NCBI RefSeq assembly: GCF_900119315.1
Contig: NZ_LT827010.1
Span: 6,047,001 to 6,111,000 of the forward strand
Origin: Actinoplanes sp. SE50/110
GTDB taxonomy: Bacteria > Actinomycetota > Actinomycetes > Mycobacteriales > Micromonosporaceae
DNA length: 64,000 nt
Direction of reading: 5' to 3'
The notes under the pieces were generated by a model, which was not told where the DNA came from, searched no databases, and saw only the letters and a list, made by a program, of their open reading frames with translations. Positions 1 to 7,778 of this stretch are shown here, piece after piece. The translations under genes were made by a program, and so were the position numbers. Position 1 is the first letter of the stretch, and the number at the start of each line of letters is the position of its first letter.

Positions 1-1
1 G

Positions 2-1105
2 GGCCCGATCCTGGGCGGCTTCCTGCTGGAGCACTTCTGGTGGGGCTCGGTCTTCCTGATCAACGTGCCGATCGTGGTGATCGGCGTGGTGCTGGTGACC
101 GTGCTGGTGCCCGAGTCGCGCGACCCCCGGCCCAACCGGGTCGACGTGCTCGGCGTCCTGCTCTCGATCGTCGGCCTGACCCTGCTCACCTACGGTGTGA
201 TCAAGGGCGGCGAGGACGGCTTCGGCGACACCCTGTCCTGGGCGCCGCTCGCCTCCGGCGTGCTGGTGCTGGCCGGCTTCGTGCTCTACCAGAGCCGGAT
301 CGAATTCCCGTCGCTGGACGTGCGACTGTTCCGCAACCGGCAGTTCTCCGCCTCCACCGGCATGATCGGTCTGGTCTTCTTCGCCGCCATGGGCGCGATG
401 TTCTTCGGCGCGTTCTACCTGCAGCTGGTCCGCGGCTACGGCCCGCTGGAGTCCGGCGCGCTGTTCGTCCCGTTCGCGGTCGGCCAGATGGTCTTCGCGC
501 CGATCAGCTCCACGATGGTGAAGCGGTTCGGCCCGAAACTGGTCAGCACCGTCGGCCTGCTGCTGGTCGCGCTCGGTCTGGCCATCTGGCTGCCGATCAC
601 CGCGACCACGCCGATCGCGCTGGTCGCCCTCGCCTTCTTCGTCCAGGGCGTCGGCATGGCCAACGTGATGCCGCCGGCCACCGAGTCGATCATGTCGGCG
701 CTCCCCCGGGAGAAAGCCGGCGTCGGCTCCGCGGTCAGCAACACCATCCGCCAGCTCGGCGGTGCGCTGGGCGTCGCGGTCCTCGGCGCGGTGCTCTCCT
801 CGGTCTACCGCGACAACCTGGGCTCGGCCACCGACGGCCTGCCCGGCCCGGCGGCCGACGCGGCCCGCGAATCGATCACCGGGGCGTACGCGGTGGCCGC
901 GCAGGCCGGACCGGCCGGCCCCGCCCTGATCCACACCGCCAACGAGTCGTTCGTCACCGCGATGCACTGGGCCACCGCCGGCGGCCTGATCTTCGCCCTG
1001 CTCGGCGCCCTGGTCGCCGCGCTGTTCCTGCCCGGCAAGCGCCCGGCCGGCCCGCACAGCCCGGTCCTCGCCGAGGAGCAGGGCGTAGCCCTGGTCGAGG
1101 CGTAA
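2..1105 (+). CDS. DHA2-family MFS drug efflux transporter, 5' end cut off by window
   Basis: This is a proton-driven multidrug exporter of the major facilitator superfamily, 14-helix DHA2 (EmrB/QacA) type, acting in the cytoplasmic membrane. The frame is open from base 2 and gives 367 residues of a family that usually has about 480-520, so the first four or five helices lie outside the window. The visible part opens with the antiporter motif-C region (GPILGGFLLEHFWW), then alternating hydrophobic helices, and ends with a charged tail. The stop is 13 bases before a TetR regulator on the same strand, the usual arrangement for a pump controlled by its substrate. The substrate cannot be read from the sequence. 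Confidence 0.93.
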   Translation, partial: GPILGGFLLEHFWWGSVFLINVPIVVIGVVLVTVLVPESRDPRPNRVDVLGVLLSIVGLTLLTYGVIKGGEDGFGDTLSWAPLASGVLVLAGFVLYQSRIEFPSLDVRLFRNRQFSASTGMIGLVFFAAMGAMFFGAFYLQLVRGYGPLESGALFVPFAVGQMVFAPISSTMVKRFGPKLVSTVGLLLVALGLAIWLPITATTPIALVALAFFVQGVGMANVMPPATESIMSALPREKAGVGSAVSNTIRQLGGALGVAVLGAVLSSVYRDNLGSATDGLPGPAADAARESITGAYAVAAQAGPAGPALIHTANESFVTAMHWATAGGLIFALLGALVAALFLPGKRPAGPHSPVLAEEQGVALVEA

Positions 1106-1118
1106 CCCGTCGGTAACA

Positions 1119-1745
1119 ATGAACCCCATGACCAGCACCACGTCGGCCGGCCAGGAGCGCAAGGCTCCTGGCCGGCCCCGCAACGCCCAGGCCGACGAGG
1201 CCATCCTCGACGCGGTGCTCGCCCTGCTGGCCGACGGGCAGAGCGCCGCCTCCGTCTCCATCGAGCAGGTCGCCGCCAAAGCCGGCGTCGGCAAAGCCAC
1301 CATCTACCGCCGGTGGCCGAACAAGGAGGCGCTCCTGATCGACGCGGTGCGCAGCATGAAAGGCCCGCTCCCCACGCTGGTCGGTGTCTCCGCCCGCGAC
1401 GACCTGGTCGCCCTGGTCACCGCGAACCGCTCCACCCGCGCCCGCGAGTTCGGCATGGTCACCGCCTGCCTGCTCCCCGAGCTGCAACGCGACCCGGAGC
1501 TCAACCGCATGCACCACGCGGTCATGGAACCCCGCCGCGAATTCATGCGCGACATCCTGCGCCGCGGCATCGCCACCGGCGAACTCCGCCCCGACCTGAA
1601 CATCGACCTCACCGTCCTGATGCTCTCCGGCCCGTCGATGATGCAGAGCATGTTCGGCTCCGCCACCGGCCTCCCCGAGGAGAACTTCCCCGCCGCCCTG
1701 GTCGACGCCCTCCTGCGCGGCGCCGCCACCCACCCGGGCCCCTGA
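1119..1745 (+). CDS. TetR/AcrR-family transcriptional regulator
   Basis: A 208-residue one-component repressor. The N-terminal helix-turn-helix lies at about residues 46-73 (VSIEQVAAKAGVGKATIYRR), the hallmark of TetR proteins, followed by a variable helical ligand-binding domain. A second in-frame ATG lies three codons into the gene and could be the true start. It follows the DHA2 pump by 13 bases, so the two are almost certainly co-transcribed and this protein probably represses the pump operon until it binds a drug-like ligand. The promoter lies upstream of the window. Confidence 0.93.
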   Translation: MNPMTSTTSAGQERKAPGRPRNAQADEAILDAVLALLADGQSAASVSIEQVAAKAGVGKATIYRRWPNKEALLIDAVRSMKGPLPTLVGVSARDDLVALVTANRSTRAREFGMVTACLLPELQRDPELNRMHHAVMEPRREFMRDILRRGIATGELRPDLNIDLTVLMLSGPSMMQSMFGSATGLPEENFPAALVDALLRGAATHPGP

Positions 1746-2089
1746 CCGAGGCCCCGGCGCCTCTCGCTGACCCCGCCCATCGCCTGGACCGGTAGCCCGC
1801 CATCCCGGCGCGGTGGCCCGCCATCCCGGCGGGCTCTCCCCGGCACCGCTCCCGGGCGCCGACCTTTGCCGCCACTGCCCCGGCACCCAGCAACAGGCAA
1901 GACCGCACACCCCGGGCGCCGACCTCTGCCACCACTGCCCCGGCACCCAGCAACAGGCGAGACCGCACACCCCGGCGGCCGGCGTTGGCGCCACTGCCCC
2001 GCACGGAGCACCGCACGGTCGGCGACATTCAGCCCCGCGCCGAAGCCGCCCTCTCCGCGACTACCGCCGGCAGCAGCCACTCGACGCGC
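1746..2089. other. Intergenic stretch with repeats only
   Basis: This 344-base stretch has no frame with convincing protein character on either strand. It holds a short direct repeat of GCCCGCCATCCCGGCG near 1796 and 1816 and the 60-base tandem repeat listed separately. I see no promoter or terminator I would defend. Confidence 0.6.
1851..1980. repeat. 60-bp tandem repeat, two full copies
   Basis: The blocks 1861-1920 and 1921-1980 are the same 60-base unit with only a few substitutions, preceded by ten bases of a further copy and followed by a decayed fragment. A 60-base period is divisible by three, but no frame through it resembles a protein. It lies just downstream of the tetR gene. Confidence 0.85.
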
Positions 2090-2257
2090 TCAGCGGCGAC
2101 GCCCGGATCGGGACAGAACGACCACCCACACGGTCAGGACGGCGACAAACGCGGCCGTGGCAAAGATCGCGTAGTACGGCAGGTGAACGGCCATCGCCGA
2201 CGCGGCCAGGGCAGCGCAGAGACAGCCGAAAACCAGGCTGGATCGACGGCTTCGCAT
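2090..2257 (-). CDS. Small two-helix membrane protein, unknown function
   Basis: A 55-residue protein with a basic N-terminus (MRSRRSS), two hydrophobic stretches at roughly residues 8-23 and 29-48, and a basic C-terminus (RSGRRR), which suggests a helical hairpin with both ends in the cytoplasm. The ATG at 2257 is chosen over the upstream GTG because GAGGAGG at 2264-2270 sits six bases before it, an ideal ribosome-binding site. I do not recognise a family. The strong start signal and membrane pattern support it as a real gene. Confidence 0.6.
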   Translation of the reverse strand: MRSRRSSLVFGCLCAALAASAMAVHLPYYAIFATAAFVAVLTVWVVVLSRSGRRR

Positions 2258-2388
2258 TCCGCACCTCCTCACGGTGAGGGCACCAGAGTACTGTCTGCCG
2301 TCCCGTCAGGTCGGCACGCACGACGGTGATCGCGCCCCTGCCGGATCACCACACGGCACCGATCGCGCTACTGCCGGATTTCCGGTCT

Positions 2389-3078
2389 CTAGTCACGGCC
2401 CTGCCAGGTGGTCACGCAGGCCTCGTTGCCCTCGGCGTCGGCCAGCACCCAGAAGGCCGGCGCATGCTCCGACGACACGAGCCGGCCGCCGGCGGCGAGC
2501 GCGGCCTCGATGCGCCCGGGCGCCTCGTCGTGCGGCACGCTCACGTCGAAGTGGATCCGGTTGCGCTGCGGACGCGGCTGGTCCATCTGCTGGAACCAGA
2601 TCGCCGGCCCGATCCGGAGCGGGTCGACGACGGGATCCTCCGGGTCACCGTGCCCCGGCTCATCGGTGTAGCCGAGCACGGCCCGCCAGAACGGACGGAT
2701 GGCCGCGATGTCCAACGCGTCGATGCCGATCTCGATCAGCTGCACGGACCGCGGCCCGTCAGCACCGAGATCCGGCCCGGTCCGCCATCCGCCCTCGCCG
2801 ACGGCCCGCGTGATCCGCCCGGCAAGGTCGGCGTCGCGGGTGGTCACCGCGGCCCGCTCAGCCGACTGCAGGCTCAACACGACCCGGCTCGGGCACAGAT
2901 CGGCCCGGAGGTGCGCATCGGCGTCCGCACCACAGGCCGCGACGGCCCGGGCGAGCACCTGCGCACCCTCACTGATCGAGTCGACCGCGACAGCGGCCTG
3001 CAACGTGCCGAGCACAAACCGCCAGCCCAACTCGCCGACCGCCGCCGAGGCGTCCGATCTGCGGAGAATCTCGTCCAT
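2389..3078 (-). CDS. VOC-superfamily protein with a degenerate pterin-4a-carbinolamine dehydratase-like N-terminal domain
   Basis: A 229-residue two-domain protein. Residues about 15-100 resemble pterin-4a-carbinolamine dehydratase, but where that enzyme has His-His-Pro this protein has Ala-His-Leu (DADAHLRADL), so dehydratase activity is doubtful. Residues about 115-225 form a glyoxalase/bleomycin-resistance (VOC) fold with the typical pieces WFQQM, NRIHFDVSV and FWVLADAEGNEACV. The start at 3078 has GGAGG eight bases upstream; the longer reading from 3132 runs through repeat DNA and is rejected. Such proteins are common in actinomycetes and have no settled substrate. No operon partner is adjacent. 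Confidence 0.85.
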   Translation of the reverse strand: MDEILRRSDASAAVGELGWRFVLGTLQAAVAVDSISEGAQVLARAVAACGADADAHLRADLCPSRVVLSLQSAERAAVTTRDADLAGRITRAVGEGGWRTGPDLGADGPRSVQLIEIGIDALDIAAIRPFWRAVLGYTDEPGHGDPEDPVVDPLRIGPAIWFQQMDQPRPQRNRIHFDVSVPHDEAPGRIEAALAAGGRLVSSEHAPAFWVLADAEGNEACVTTWQGRD

Positions 3079-3144
3079 GCCGACATCCTCCACCACAACA
3101 CGCCCACACTCACGCCCCGCAAGCACCCGCACCGGCTACCAGCA

Positions 3145-3370
3145 CATGCCAACACCAGAGCTCCTGCCGCCACCAGCCACCAACACACGCCGACACCAGA
3201 CCACCTACCGGCACCACAAACCAGCCACCAGCCACCAGCACACGCCAGCACCAGAGCTCCTGCCGCCACCAGCCACCAGCACACGCCAGCACCAGAGCTC
3301 CTGCCGCCACCGGCCACCAGCACACGCCGACACCAGACCACCTACCGGCACCACCTACCGGCACCACAAA
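3145..3370. repeat. 41-bp imperfect tandem repeat array
   Basis: The anchor CACGCC (CATGCC in the first copy) recurs at 3145, 3186, 3241, 3282 and 3323. Spacing is 41, 55, 41 and 41 bases, so there is a 41-base unit with one 14-base insertion. Two unit types alternate, one containing AGAGCTCCTGCCGCCACC and one containing ACCACCTACCGGCACCAC. Because 41 is not a multiple of three, the array cannot encode a regular peptide repeat. It lies upstream of the VOC gene start and has a marked C+A-rich plus strand. Confidence 0.85.
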
Positions 3371-3448
3371 CCAGCTACCAGCAGGAGCACCAGGCATCGG
3401 CACAGACACCGCTCCTGGCTTGCCACCACCAGCATTGGCCGAGCAGCG

Positions 3449-3628
3449 TCAGGCGACGATGTGCGTCCGCACCGACTCCAGGACCGGGGCGAGGTCAGCG
3501 GCGTCGATCACCGCGTCGAGCCGGAACAGAGGTCGCGCGAGCCGCGGGACTCCGCTGGCCCAGATGGTGCGCTCGGCCGCGATCGGCAGCTGTGCCGCAG
3601 ACCGCCGGTCGAAACCGGATGCGGCCAT
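3449..3628 (-). CDS. Short open frame, possible gene relic
   Basis: A 59-residue frame (MAASGFDRRSAAQLPIAAER at its start) with balanced, protein-like composition, unlike the Arg/Pro/Ala runs of chance frames in this DNA. The same frame is open further upstream (LPVGTHRYGDY), and there is no ribosome-binding site before the ATG, so it may be the C-terminal remnant of a longer gene. I do not recognise a family. Confidence 0.3.
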   Translation of the reverse strand: MAASGFDRRSAAQLPIAAERTIWASGVPRLARPLFRLDAVIDAADLAPVLESVRTHIVA

Positions 3629-3966
3629 GTAGTCACCGTACCGATGCGTCCCAACCGGGAGCCCGAAGCCAGGAGTGGCGGACCGCTGTCGGCAGGCTTC
3701 CCGCTGCAGCCGAATCCCGGCAACAGATGTGACCGTATTTAAAATATTACCAAGACATCACCTGCTCTCGATGTTCGAGTTTCTGGCACGTCCCTGAGGA
3801 AAGAGCGGCTCGCAGCGTGGACTGAAACTTCAGATTGTGGGCGCCGGAGACAAAACATTCCCGCGTGCACCACATTAGCTCTCGGACCACCTTCCCGCAC
3901 GGCTCCGAAGGAATAATTTTTGGCACTTGACGGGGCTTACACTTTTTCCCTGGAGGGCGGGATAAT
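3629..3966. other. AT-richer non-coding stretch upstream of the acidic-repeat gene
   Basis: No convincing gene. Base composition drops sharply: 3721-3780 has 24 G+C of 60 and includes the AT run TATTTAAAATATT. A TTGACG hexamer near 3926 could be a -35 box for the following gene, but I cannot pair it with a good -10 box. GGAGG at 3952-3956 may serve as the ribosome-binding site of the next gene. Confidence 0.5.
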
Positions 3967-4563
3967 TTGGGGGTGGGGCAGTTGTCTTTGTTCAGTCGGC
4001 CAGAGGTCGCGCGGATGCGGGATCGCACTGCTGCGCGGAATTACTCCGAGGAGAAAGAGGAATTCCGGCGAGAGCATGCTCGGCATCGCGCATGGGGTCT
4101 GCGACAAAGGCATACGCGGAAGCTGGTGCGGAACGGGTGGAGTGCCGCTGACGCGTGGGCGGCGGTCACCGCCGGCGATGAACGACGGCGGCAGCGAACT
4201 GCCGACCGACCGCAGCCAGTCGATGCGGTTCCGACGCCTGCCTCCTCCCTCAAGCCCACCGCTGCGGCGGTCGAGGACGACCTCACGCCCAACCCGACAG
4301 CCGCCACCACCCCGACCGCCGAAGACGACCTCACGCCCAACCCGACAGCCGAGGACGACCTCGCGACCGAAGACGACCTCACGCCCAACCCGACAGCCGA
4401 GGACGACCTCGCGACCGACCCGACGGTCCTCACCTGCTCGACGGTCGCGGAGGAGGTGGCGGCTGGCGCGCCGATTTCTGCTGGCGCGCCGCCTGCGGTT
4501 GATGGGGCACACGGTGGGCTTTTAATTGTTTTGGGGGCTGGGGTGTGGTGGTGGTCAAGGTGA
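3967..4563 (+). CDS. Hypothetical protein with basic N-terminal domain and acidic 16-residue repeats
   Basis: A 198-residue protein in three parts. The first 75 residues are strongly basic (LSLFSRPEVARMRDRT, RNYSEEKEEFRREHARHR) and look like a folded or nucleic-acid-binding helix-rich module. From about residue 103 there are three 16-residue repeats (EDDLTPNPTA plus a variable six), exactly matching a 48-base DNA period at 4273, 4321 and 4369. The C-terminus is hydrophobic (GGLLIVLGAGVWWW). The start is a TTG at 3967 or a GTG at 3973, both after GGAGG at 3952-3956. From memory, the basic block recurs in other actinomycete hypothetical proteins, but I cannot check that here. Function unknown. 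Confidence 0.6.
   Translation: MGVGQLSLFSRPEVARMRDRTAARNYSEEKEEFRREHARHRAWGLRQRHTRKLVRNGWSAADAWAAVTAGDERRRQRTADRPQPVDAVPTPASSLKPTAAAVEDDLTPNPTAATTPTAEDDLTPNPTAEDDLATEDDLTPNPTAEDDLATDPTVLTCSTVAEEVAAGAPISAGAPPAVDGAHGGLLIVLGAGVWWWSR
4273..4416 (+). repeat. 48-bp in-frame tandem repeat, three copies
   Basis: Copies start at 4273, 4321 and 4369 with an exact 48-base period and a partial fourth from 4417. Each begins GAGGACGACCTCACGCCC (GAA for GAG in copies two and three) and encodes an acidic, proline-containing 16-residue unit. The copies are nearly identical in DNA, which implies recent expansion. Confidence 0.9.
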
Positions 4564-4903
4564 CACTCGGGCGGGTGGGATTACTCCGGGGGCGTCGTGG
4601 TCACCGGGCTGTGGCCGGGGTGGAAAAATATGGGTATTGCGCTGGAATTGACCTGTCGCAGTTTCAGTTTTATTGAGATGTGGAGTGCCGTGGAGTCGAG
4701 GTGCCGCGGCTTTATCTTGGATCGGGGCCATTCTTTGGAGGGTGGGCTTTTTTGGGGCTGGCTGTGCCGTCTTTCGGAGGGTGTGTTGCGGGGATTTGGG
4801 GGCTGCGTCAGGACGGCTGCGCGTTTCTTTGGGGGTATCAGCCATCACGAAAGCGGGGTGTGAAAGAGCTGCCGGCGGGGATGAATGTTCTGGGGTGTCG
4901 TGG
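4564..4903. other. AT-richer, G-skewed gap flanked by a 12-base direct repeat
   Basis: No frame on either strand reads like a protein. The plus strand is strongly G over C, and 4621-4680 has only 24 G+C of 60, well below the neighbouring genes. The 12-mer GTCGTGGTCACC occurs at 4594-4605 and again at 4897-4908, inside the last codons of the penicillin-binding protein gene, so it brackets about 290 bases of the odd DNA. Confidence 0.55.
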
Positions 4904-7657
4904 TCACCAGCCTAGGTAGCTGCGGGTCAGGGCGGCGATGTGTTCGACCACGCTGATTCCGTCGGGCTGGTTGCTGTGGCCGTGGGAGAGGATGGACAGG
5001 GCCACGTCGGTTTTGGCGCCGGTGATCCGGCCGGTGCTGTTGATGATCCAGCGGTGGGATTCGGTGGTGCGGGACAGCCAGCCGTTTTTCAGCGCGACCT
5101 GTTCGCCGTCGAAGGAGGCGGCGCTGATTCCCCAGTTCTGGTCGGCGTTGACGTTCGCCATCAGGGTGAGGATCTGCTGCTTCGAGGTGCTGTCCAGGGG
5201 GCCGCCGGAGTCGCTGAGGGCGGTGATCATCCGGGTCTGGTCGAGGGCTGTGGTGCGGCTCAGGCCGAAGCTGGGGTTCGGTGTGGTGGAGTTCAGCCCG
5301 AGCCGGGTGAGGGCGGCGCTCAGGCCGGTCGGGCCGCCGATCGCGTCGTACACCTGCTTGGCGGTGTCGTTGTCGCTCGCTTTGATCATTTTTTCGGCGC
5401 GGCGGCGTTCCGCGGCCCGGAGTTGCCGGTGGGCGTCCTGGGCGGACAGCAGAAGGGCGGCGAGCAGTTCCACTTTCACCACGCTGGCCGTCTCGTACGC
5501 ACGGTCGCCGTGGTAGTCGAAGTGCCGCCCGGTCCTGCGGTCGACGAGGGACACCGCGAAGTCGGGGGCGGTCGCGGCGTACCGGTCCAGCGCCGCGGTG
5601 AGCCGGGCGGTGCGTTCGCTCCAGTCGCCGACGGCCAGCGAGCGGTCGACCTGGTCGCCGCGCCGCGGCCCGGCGAAGACCCGGCCGGGGATCATCGACA
5701 CCTTGGTCTCGATCGTCTGCAGGTCGGCCTTCTCGACGTGCCCGACCTCGGCCGCGGGGGGCAGGGACATCCGCTGGCCGCCGCGCAGCGCTCCGGCCAG
5801 GAAGGTCTTGAAGATGGTGTACGGCATGCCGTCCCCGTTGATGGCCGCGCCCTTGCGGGTGCGGATCGGCCCCGGCTTGTCGCGTCCCACCCAGACCACC
5901 GCGGCGAGTCCGCTGGCCCACCCGGCGGTCCACGCGTCGGACGAGTCGGACGTGTTGCCGTACTGCTGGGAGCCGGTTTTCGCGGCGGCCGCCACCCCGG
6001 GCACCGCGCCGTCGTGCTGGACCACCCGGGTGAGCACCGCGCCGACGTCGGCGGCCACCTCGGCGCCCAGCACCCGGCGGCCGGTGGTGTCCGCGCGGTG
6101 CAGGACCGTGCCCTGGGCGGTGACGACCCGGGTGACGAAGTGCCGGTCGGCGCGGATGCCGCCGCCGGCCAGGGTGGCGTAGACGCCGGCCAGGTCGGCG
6201 GGGGCGACCGGATAGCGCCCGATCGCGATGTCGGCGCGGGTGCGGCCGGGGGTGAGTTCGCCGTTGAGATCGACCAGGGTGGTCTGGTCGCCGTAGGAGG
6301 CGGGCACGCCGAGCCGCAGCGCCAGGTCACGCACCCGGCCCGGGCCGATCTGCTCGGCCAGGGCGTAGAACGGCGTGTTCAGCGAGTAGACCATCGCGGT
6401 GTCCAGCGGGCAGACCGGGCACTGCAGGTTGTCCAGGTTGTAGAGGGGCGCCCCGCCGCGGTCGGAGAACAGCCGCGGCGACGTCCCGTTGTAGTACGAC
6501 CGGTAGCTGATGTCGCGTTCCTCGGCGGCGGCCAGCACCAGCGGTTTGAAGGTCGACGCCGGCGGGCGGGCGGCCAACGCGTCGTCGTAGTAGCCGCGCC
6601 CCCGGTCGCCGCCGTAGTAGGCGCGCACCCCGCCGTCGTGCGGATCGATCGCGACCAGCGCGGTGCGCAGCTCGGCCGGCTGCCCGGCCAGCGCGGCGCC
6701 GATGCTCGCGGTCGCCGCCCGCTGCGCCTGCGGGTCGATGGTCGTGATGACCCGCAGTCCGCCGGTGCGGATCTGCTGCCGGCTGACCCCCGCGGCGACG
6801 AGTTCGTCCTCGACCCGGTCGGCGATCAGCCCGACCGGGCCGCCGACCGCGCTGGCGGTCACCGATTCGGGGGCGACCGCGGGGTACGGCGTCCGGTCGG
6901 CCGCCCCGGGCGGCAGCCAGCCGGCGTCGCTCATCGCGCGGACGATCCATTTCCACCGGTTCAGCGTCCAGTGCGGGTCGACGGCCGGGTCGCCACGGGT
7001 CGGGTCCTTGACCATGGCGGCCAGCACGGCACCCTGGTACGCGGTGAGCCGGTCCACCGACGAGCCGAAGAAGGCCTGGGCGGCGGCCTCCACCCCGTAC
7101 GCCCCGCGGCCGAAGTAGATGGTGTTCAGGTAGCGCTCGAGGATCTGGTCCTTGGTGAACCGGTGTTCCAGCTTGAGGGCGAGCGCCGCCTCCTTGGCCT
7201 TGCGGCTGACCGTGCGCTCCTGGGTCAGGTACGCGTTGCGGGCGAACTGCTGGGTGATGGTGGACGCGCCCTGCCCGCTGTCCTTCGCCACGTTGGACCA
7301 CAGCGCGCGCAACAGGCCGCGCACCGAGACGCCGTGGTGGTCGTAGAAGCCGCGGTCCTCGGCGGCCAGGAACGCCTGACGCACGCCGACCGGCACCCGG
7401 TCGAGCGGGACGTCGGTGCGGTCGGCCAGCCCGATCCGGGCCAGCACGGTCTGCCCGTCGCGGTAGTAGAGCACCGAGGCCTGCGGCGGGGCCGGGTCGG
7501 CCGGCAGGTCGACGCTCCACACATATCCGGCGGCGGCCAGCACCAGCACCACGTTGACCGCGACCAGCGCGGCGACGGTGCGGCGCAGCCACCGTGGACG
7601 CCGGCGCACCCAGCCGAGCACCGCGCGCAGCCGCTCCCGCGCTGACGTCGATGGCAT
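4904..7657 (-). CDS. Class A penicillin-binding protein fused to a beta-lactamase-like C-terminal domain
   Basis: A 917-residue peptidoglycan synthase anchored by one helix at residues 27-47. Residues 55-260 are a GT51 glycosyltransferase with catalytic Glu100 in EDRGFY and the GASTITQQ and ILERYLN motifs. Residues 330-620 are a transpeptidase with Ser368 in STFK, SLN at 425-427 and KTG at 560-562. Residues about 680-917 form a class-A beta-lactamase/DD-peptidase fold with SVVK (Ser725), SDN at 761-763 and KNG at 857-859. This last domain has Asn in place of Thr/Ser in the KTG box and I see no omega-loop ExxLN, so antibiotic hydrolysis is unlikely; a second peptidase or a sensor role is more plausible. 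Class A PBPs usually stop at 650-800 residues. It stands alone in orientation downstream of the helicase gene. Confidence 0.95.
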   Translation of the reverse strand: MPSTSARERLRAVLGWVRRRPRWLRRTVAALVAVNVVLVLAAAGYVWSVDLPADPAPPQASVLYYRDGQTVLARIGLADRTDVPLDRVPVGVRQAFLAAEDRGFYDHHGVSVRGLLRALWSNVAKDSGQGASTITQQFARNAYLTQERTVSRKAKEAALALKLEHRFTKDQILERYLNTIYFGRGAYGVEAAAQAFFGSSVDRLTAYQGAVLAAMVKDPTRGDPAVDPHWTLNRWKWIVRAMSDAGWLPPGAADRTPYPAVAPESVTASAVGGPVGLIADRVEDELVAAGVSRQQIRTGGLRVITTIDPQAQRAATASIGAALAGQPAELRTALVAIDPHDGGVRAYYGGDRGRGYYDDALAARPPASTFKPLVLAAAEERDISYRSYYNGTSPRLFSDRGGAPLYNLDNLQCPVCPLDTAMVYSLNTPFYALAEQIGPGRVRDLALRLGVPASYGDQTTLVDLNGELTPGRTRADIAIGRYPVAPADLAGVYATLAGGGIRADRHFVTRVVTAQGTVLHRADTTGRRVLGAEVAADVGAVLTRVVQHDGAVPGVAAAAKTGSQQYGNTSDSSDAWTAGWASGLAAVVWVGRDKPGPIRTRKGAAINGDGMPYTIFKTFLAGALRGGQRMSLPPAAEVGHVEKADLQTIETKVSMIPGRVFAGPRRGDQVDRSLAVGDWSERTARLTAALDRYAATAPDFAVSLVDRRTGRHFDYHGDRAYETASVVKVELLAALLLSAQDAHRQLRAAERRRAEKMIKASDNDTAKQVYDAIGGPTGLSAALTRLGLNSTTPNPSFGLSRTTALDQTRMITALSDSGGPLDSTSKQQILTLMANVNADQNWGISAASFDGEQVALKNGWLSRTTESHRWIINSTGRITGAKTDVALSILSHGHSNQPDGISVVEHIAALTRSYLGW

Positions 7658-7723
7658 GCGGCACCCCCGGAAAGCTCAGCCCTCGTCCTGTGGTTCAAGA
7701 CGAAGGCCGAGCCCGTCACGGAG

Positions 7724-7738
7724 CACCGCAGTGCGGTG
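7724..7738. promoter_or_regulatory. Perfect 15-bp palindrome upstream of the PBP gene
   Basis: CACCGCA and TGCGGTG flank a single central G, in the 121-base gap between the helicase stop and the PBP start. It could be an operator for the PBP gene or a short hairpin ending helicase transcription. There is no T-run, so a factor-independent terminator is not supported. Confidence 0.35.
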
Positions 7739-7778
7739 GATCTCAAAAATGCCGAAGAAGCAACATCGAGCGGTACGT

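Noticed and set aside
3145..3370. CRISPR array
   Set aside because: The repeats are contiguous, vary in sequence, have no unique spacers and no cas genes are nearby.
4597..4863. An 88-codon plus-strand frame in the AT-richer gap
   Set aside because: The composition (Trp, Gly, Phe, Cys-rich) reflects G-skewed DNA, and there is no ribosome-binding site or recognisable pattern.
4564..4903. Insertion sequence remnant
   Set aside because: No transposase fragment and no terminal inverted repeats are visible; only a short direct repeat brackets the segment.
4940..7645. A 901-codon plus-strand frame opposite the PBP gene
   Set aside because: Same GC-driven artefact; the minus strand carries all catalytic motifs of a penicillin-binding protein.
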